This document shows, one piece after another, positions 60,696-64,000 of a DNA stretch of 64,000 nt. The position numbers and the translations under genes were made by a program. How positions within the stretch are numbered: position 1 is the stretch's first letter; each line of letters opens with the position of its first letter. Under the pieces are notes generated by a model. That model made no database searches, was not told where the DNA came from, and was given only the letters and a program-made list of their open reading frames with translations. The DNA comes from Sinorhizobium numidicum (GTDB lineage Bacteria; Pseudomonadota; Alphaproteobacteria; Rhizobiales; Rhizobiaceae), in NCBI RefSeq assembly GCF_029892045.1, contig NZ_CP120367.1, positions 434,001 through 498,000 of the forward strand, read 5' to 3'.

Positions 60696-61415
60696 ATGGG
60701 ATTTCAGAAGGTGAATATCTGGTTTCAGAAGTTGACCAACATTTCGGCCTTGGCGCGCTCCAGGGAGATGTTCGAGGAAGCGCTCGCCGAGCTCACCGGA
60801 GAGCTCGGTTTCGATTGTTACGCCTACCTCAATCTTCAACCGATAGGAACATATGCCGTGTCGAACTATCCGGCTGAATGGCAGGATAGGTATTTTGCGA
60901 AGAAGTTTGATGAGCTCGATCCCATCGTCACGATTGCCAAATCGACGAAGAGGACCTTTACCTGGTCTTCCGACAACTCAAGAAGAAACACTTCGAAACG
61001 TATCCGACGGTTCTATCTGGATGCTGCCGAGTTCGGCATCCGATCGGGCATTACGATTCCGGTCGCAACGGCATTCGGGCGCATGTCCATGCTGACGATT
61101 GCCTCGCACAAGCCGAGCCTTTCGTTAGACAGAGACATTGATCCGATTATGGCGGCAACCGCCGTCGCCCAGCTCCACGCAGGAATTGAGCACGCGGAGA
61201 TCGACGCCACGGCGAAATCGAGCGTCAACTTGACGGCGAAACAGGCCTTGCTGCTCAAATGGTCGGCCGAGGGCAAAGCCATGCGAGCGATCGCCACTAT
61301 CGAGAACATGAGCTATTTCAACGTGAACTTTCATCTCAACAACGCTCGCAAAGCGCTCGATGCCGGCACTCTGCCGCAGGCGACGGCGACAGCGACAAAA
61401 CTCAAACTTATTTGA
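60696..61415 (+). CDS. TraR-like LuxR-family quorum-sensing regulator
   Basis: A protein of 239 residues from ATG 60696, or 234 from GTG 60711. The N-terminal autoinducer domain keeps the acyl-homoserine-lactone contacts in order: Trp and Tyr in AEWQDRYF, Asp in ELDPIV and Trp in FTWSS, followed by EFGIRSGITIPV. The C-terminal LuxR helix-turn-helix is LTAKQALLLKWSAEGKAMRA, ending TKLKLI. The whole layout parallels TraR of Ti/rhizobial plasmids. No luxI/traI gene is in the window. It would control conjugation genes, but only fragments of them remain here. Confidence 0.88.
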   Translation: MGFQKVNIWFQKLTNISALARSREMFEEALAELTGELGFDCYAYLNLQPIGTYAVSNYPAEWQDRYFAKKFDELDPIVTIAKSTKRTFTWSSDNSRRNTSKRIRRFYLDAAEFGIRSGITIPVATAFGRMSMLTIASHKPSLSLDRDIDPIMAATAVAQLHAGIEHAEIDATAKSSVNLTAKQALLLKWSAEGKAMRAIATIENMSYFNVNFHLNNARKALDAGTLPQATATATKLKLI

Positions 61416-62047
61416 CGCACTTCTGTACGCTGATGGGGCTGCGACTTGCCTGGTCGATGCTACGGGCGCTCGCGAGATGTTTGAGTGTTGCGACGTCTTC
61501 GACCGTGGCAGGGTTGCGTCGAGCGTGTTCAGCCCTTCGGCGCGGGCGAGCGTCGCATCGTTGCCGATCTTCGCACATGTGTCCTTCATCGCGACAATTC
61601 GCCCTTGGTACTAGACTTTGGTCACGAACCCGGCTTCGAGAAGCGATTTCCTCCGCGCCGGCGAGCGCCTTTCACGCAGCATCAACGTCTGTGCGCGAGA
61701 AAATCCTCGCCCTTGAAGAGTAGTGGCTCGTTACACGGCCAACGCATATGCCATGGAGGCGATCGAACCGGGCGAGCGCGCGACGTTGTAGGCGCGCCTG
61801 ACCTGGGCATGGAAGCTATTTCGGCGTTGCAGACTTCGTGCGGCCCTCGGATCGAGTCGAAGTAACTCTTGCCGCAGTGGTTCGGAATCAGGAGAAGAAC
61901 AGCGAGCGGACCTTTCCAAAGCGGCCACCGTCAAGCAAGACGACGGAGTTGCGGTCCGGCGCGACTCTTTGCGAACACGCATGACTGATGTGACCAGTCG
62001 ATAACTGCCCGCGCTGTGCTATTCTAGGCCCATTGGGCGGGCACAAG
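61416..62047. other. 632-bp region without an intact gene
   Basis: I see no complete gene. On the minus strand near 61425-61589, MKDTCAKIGNDATLARAEGL and, after a frame change, VEDVATLKHLASARSIDQAS look like coding remnants (a phasin-like helical protein is possible). The rest, 61620-62030, shows no recognisable product. Confidence 0.35.
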
Positions 62048-62404
62048 ATGAACTTCGTACGCGGCCTTTTTCGACTGTGGCTGATCGCCTCTTTGCTTTG
62101 GATGGTGACGCTTGTTGTCTACGTAGAAATCGAAGGACGGCGGCGGGACGTGGCAGATGGCGGCTCCGTCTTCGTGAAGGGTTGGGCAGTGATCGCTGAC
62201 GGTTGGAAAGCCGAACGAGAGGTGGCAGCCATGAGGGAAGTGGCGGCTGCGTCCGGGGGGATGAACATTGTCGTGCCAGACGAGACTTCGAAGCGAATTC
62301 GAAACGGCAAGGAAGTACAGAATGCTGCTTTGCTCTTCGGCGGCATGCTGCTGGGTCCGCCACTTATCCTGCTTGTCCTAGGAGCTTGGGTTATCCATGG
62401 TTAA
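62048..62404 (+). CDS. Hypothetical membrane protein
   Basis: A 118-residue protein starting at ATG 62048 with an N-terminal transmembrane helix (FRLWLIASLLWMVTLVVYVE), a polar middle of about 60 residues and a C-terminal transmembrane helix (ALLFGGMLLGPPLILLVLGA). Small proteins of this build are common in rhizobia and of unknown function. Codon use is normal and it looks intact. Confidence 0.7.
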   Translation: MNFVRGLFRLWLIASLLWMVTLVVYVEIEGRRRDVADGGSVFVKGWAVIADGWKAEREVAAMREVAAASGGMNIVVPDETSKRIRNGKEVQNAALLFGGMLLGPPLILLVLGAWVIHG

Positions 62405-62566
62405 GGCCTTCTCGGCAGATTTGGAGGCGGCTTGCTGGTTCATGATTTGGCGTTTGCCGCAAAGCCTTAGCGACATCGGGTTTTTGCCGTCAGTGCGACG
62501 GGTCCGACCGCTGCTTTTCGCCCACAATCCGTTTGTATAGATCGAACTGACACACGTGGCCATTCA

Positions 62567-62935
62567 ATGAAGTTCGTGAACCCACTGCCTTTCGTAAGCG
62601 ACATGGCTCGCTCAAAACAATTCTACTCCGAAGTCATGGGCCTTCGGATTTTGGAGGATCACGGTGATTTCGTCCGCTTTGATATTGGCTTCGCTCTGCA
62701 TGATGGAAAGTCACTGCGTCAGACGGTGTTTGGCAACGCATCGGACGTAGACCGCCCCTACGGACGGCTAAACCTTATACTTTGTTTTGAGATCGAAGAC
62801 ATCGATTCAGCGTTCGAGCGCATCGCCGAAAAAGTCGAACTCATCCACGAGGTAAGACGAGAGAGTTGGGGACAGCGCGTTTTCAGATTCTTCGACCCGG
62901 ACCGGCACATCGTGGAGATAGGCGAGCCGCAGTGA
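62567..62935 (+). CDS. VOC (glyoxalase/bleomycin-resistance) superfamily protein
   Basis: A 122-residue protein with one VOC repeat pair: PLPFVSDMARSKQFYSEVMG, LRILEDHGDFVRFDIGFALH and FRFFDPDRHIVEIGEP, the last containing the usual metal-ligand Glu. It is probably a dimeric metalloenzyme or binding protein; the substrate cannot be told. No RBS stronger than TTCA is visible before the ATG. Confidence 0.85.
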   Translation: MKFVNPLPFVSDMARSKQFYSEVMGLRILEDHGDFVRFDIGFALHDGKSLRQTVFGNASDVDRPYGRLNLILCFEIEDIDSAFERIAEKVELIHEVRRESWGQRVFRFFDPDRHIVEIGEPQ

Positions 62936-63031
62936 CGGCTGAAATTCTGCGGCGAAGGCCCAAGGAGGCCGTTGACTTGCTCCCGCCGCGTCCCAGTCGC
63001 GGCGGTGAAGTTCCTGACCTTCGGCTTCGTC

Positions 63032-63928
63032 TCAGCACAGATGATGCCTGGCTGCGGTCGTGATCTCGCGCGTCAGGTCAACCAGCCGGTCAGCGGCGAG
63101 ACGATTGATCTGCCAATACAGGGGAACGTCCAGTGGCGTTCCCGGGATCAGCTCGACCAGCCGCCCGGAGTCCAGGTGCTCGCGCACGAGCAGGGCCGGG
63201 TTCATGCCCCATCCCATGCCGGAAAGGCTGGCCTCGATGAAACCTTGCGTCGAAGGCAGCCAATGGGTCGGCGGGGTGAGGTCTTCGCCGAACACCTGAC
63301 GAATCCACCGGCTCTGGAGCCTGTCCTTCTGATTGAAGGTCAAGGCGGGCGCATTGCCGACCGCCTCTGCCCTGACGCCCTGCGGGAAATGCCGGGCGAT
63401 GAAATCGTGGCTCGCCGTCGCATGATAGCGGAGCGCGCCGAGAAACATGCGCCGGCAGCCCTGAACCGGCTTTTCCAGGCTGGTGACGGCCGCGATCACC
63501 CGCCCCCGCTGCAACCATTCGGCGGTATGGTCCTCGTCATCGATCGCGATGTTCAAGAGATACCCGGAACGTCGGGCGAAGTTGGATACGGGCGCCAGGA
63601 ACCAGGTGCCGAGACTGTCGGCATTCGTCGCGATGTGGAGCGTCACCCTCGGTTCGGGTTCCGCCGGATCGACGAGGGCGGGCAGATGCTCGAACAGCTC
63701 GGCCTCGAGAATGCCGACATTCTCCATATGCCGGCAGAGCCATTCTCCCTTCTCCGTCGCGGTGCAGGGATTGCCCCTGGCGATCAGCACGATGCCGAGG
63801 CGTTCCTCAAGGTGTTTGACGCGCTGCGACACGGCCGAGGGCGTCACGTTGAGAAGGGATGCGGCCTTTTCGAAGCTGCCTGTTTGAACCACCGCCGAAA
63901 CGGCGCGCAGAGCGGAATAGTCGAGCAT
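63032..63928 (-). CDS. argP: ArgP/LysG-type LysR-family regulator
   Basis: A 298-residue LysR-type regulator. The HTH reads MLDYSALRAVSAVVQTGSFE then KAASLLNVTPSAVSQRVKHL, which with the ARGNPCTATEKGE segment is characteristic of the ArgP/LysG subgroup. These proteins activate a divergently transcribed basic amino acid exporter (ArgO/LysE) in response to lysine or arginine. The 72 bp to its right, up to the window edge, would be that divergent promoter. The exporter itself is outside the window, so this is inference. Confidence 0.9.
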   Translation of the reverse strand: MLDYSALRAVSAVVQTGSFEKAASLLNVTPSAVSQRVKHLEERLGIVLIARGNPCTATEKGEWLCRHMENVGILEAELFEHLPALVDPAEPEPRVTLHIATNADSLGTWFLAPVSNFARRSGYLLNIAIDDEDHTAEWLQRGRVIAAVTSLEKPVQGCRRMFLGALRYHATASHDFIARHFPQGVRAEAVGNAPALTFNQKDRLQSRWIRQVFGEDLTPPTHWLPSTQGFIEASLSGMGWGMNPALLVREHLDSGRLVELIPGTPLDVPLYWQINRLAADRLVDLTREITTAARHHLC

Positions 63929-64000
63929 GGCTTAGCTTTGCTTAATCGGAGTTAGCAGCATTAACTATCCTGAATTCAGGAGACGCGATAGCGGAAAGGC
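63929..64000. promoter_or_regulatory. Upstream region of the ArgP-like gene
   Basis: This A/T-richer 72-bp stretch (TTTGCTTAATCGGAGTTAGC, then ATTAACTATCC) precedes the regulator and runs to the window end. By family precedent it carries the divergent promoter and the ArgP/LysG binding site with the T-N11-A type symmetry. No gene start is visible on the plus strand. Confidence 0.35.

Overview
The window looks like an accessory replicon or genomic island (symbiotic plasmid, megaplasmid or chromid) of a Sinorhizobium/Ensifer-type alphaproteobacterium. The evidence is high GC with rhizobial codon use, a RIME1-like intergenic element, K-antigen (rkp-type) capsule export genes, a moc-like demethylase operon, DUF982/DUF3606/SRAP small genes, and remnants of rhizobial conjugation genes (oriT/traA, virB1-4, a TraR-like LuxR protein). 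Identifications come from reading motifs by eye; no database was searched.

Region 1 (1-5.7 kb, all minus strand) is signalling: a CheR-type methyltransferase cut by the window edge, a NarL/LuxR response regulator, and a five-PAS GGDEF-EAL protein. Region 2 (5.9-11.6 kb) is a LacI-family regulator divergent from a five-gene operon: a membrane di-iron oxygenase (MocD-like), a Rieske ferredoxin (MocE), a ferredoxin reductase (MocF), a divergent PanB-like protein and PurU. The first three form an oxidative demethylase. The last two suggest that the released one-carbon unit is handled through tetrahydrofolate. The divergent promoter holds three clear inverted repeats.

Region 3 (11.7-23.9 kb) is a capsule (K-antigen) locus: a RIME1 element, a KpsM-type permease, two divergent single-domain KpsC-like Kdo-transferase paralogues, methyltransferases, three glycosyltransferases, and a KpsE/KpsT/KpsM export set (rkpR, rkpS, rkpT).

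Region 4 (24-52 kb) is a decaying mosaic. Intact genes (two RTX-type secreted proteins including a serralysin-like protease, XRE and LysR regulators, a FkbM methyltransferase, an SRAP protein, an ATP-dependent DNA ligase, an NYN-domain protein, a thermonuclease, DUF982 proteins) lie among many broken ones. Several modules occur two or three times in degraded form: the protease promoter plus N-terminus (3 copies), SRAP (3), DNA ligase (3), a FlbD-like gene (2), and a 1.3-kb segment coding for a ROK-family protein (2, one frameshifted). Prophage remnants, a tRNA-Arg 5' fragment and an oriT/traA remnant are mixed in. The most striking item is the ROK-family protein, whose sequence motifs appear in circularly permuted order.

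Region 5 (52-64 kb) holds a glycosyltransferase truncated by an IS3-type remnant, the complete dTDP-L-rhamnose operon rfbCBDA, a MarR-like regulator divergent from a TrbM-like gene and virB1-virB4, where virB4 is cut and joined to the 3' half of a LysR gene, a TraR-like LuxR protein, a small membrane protein, a VOC protein, and an ArgP/LysG-type regulator at the right edge.
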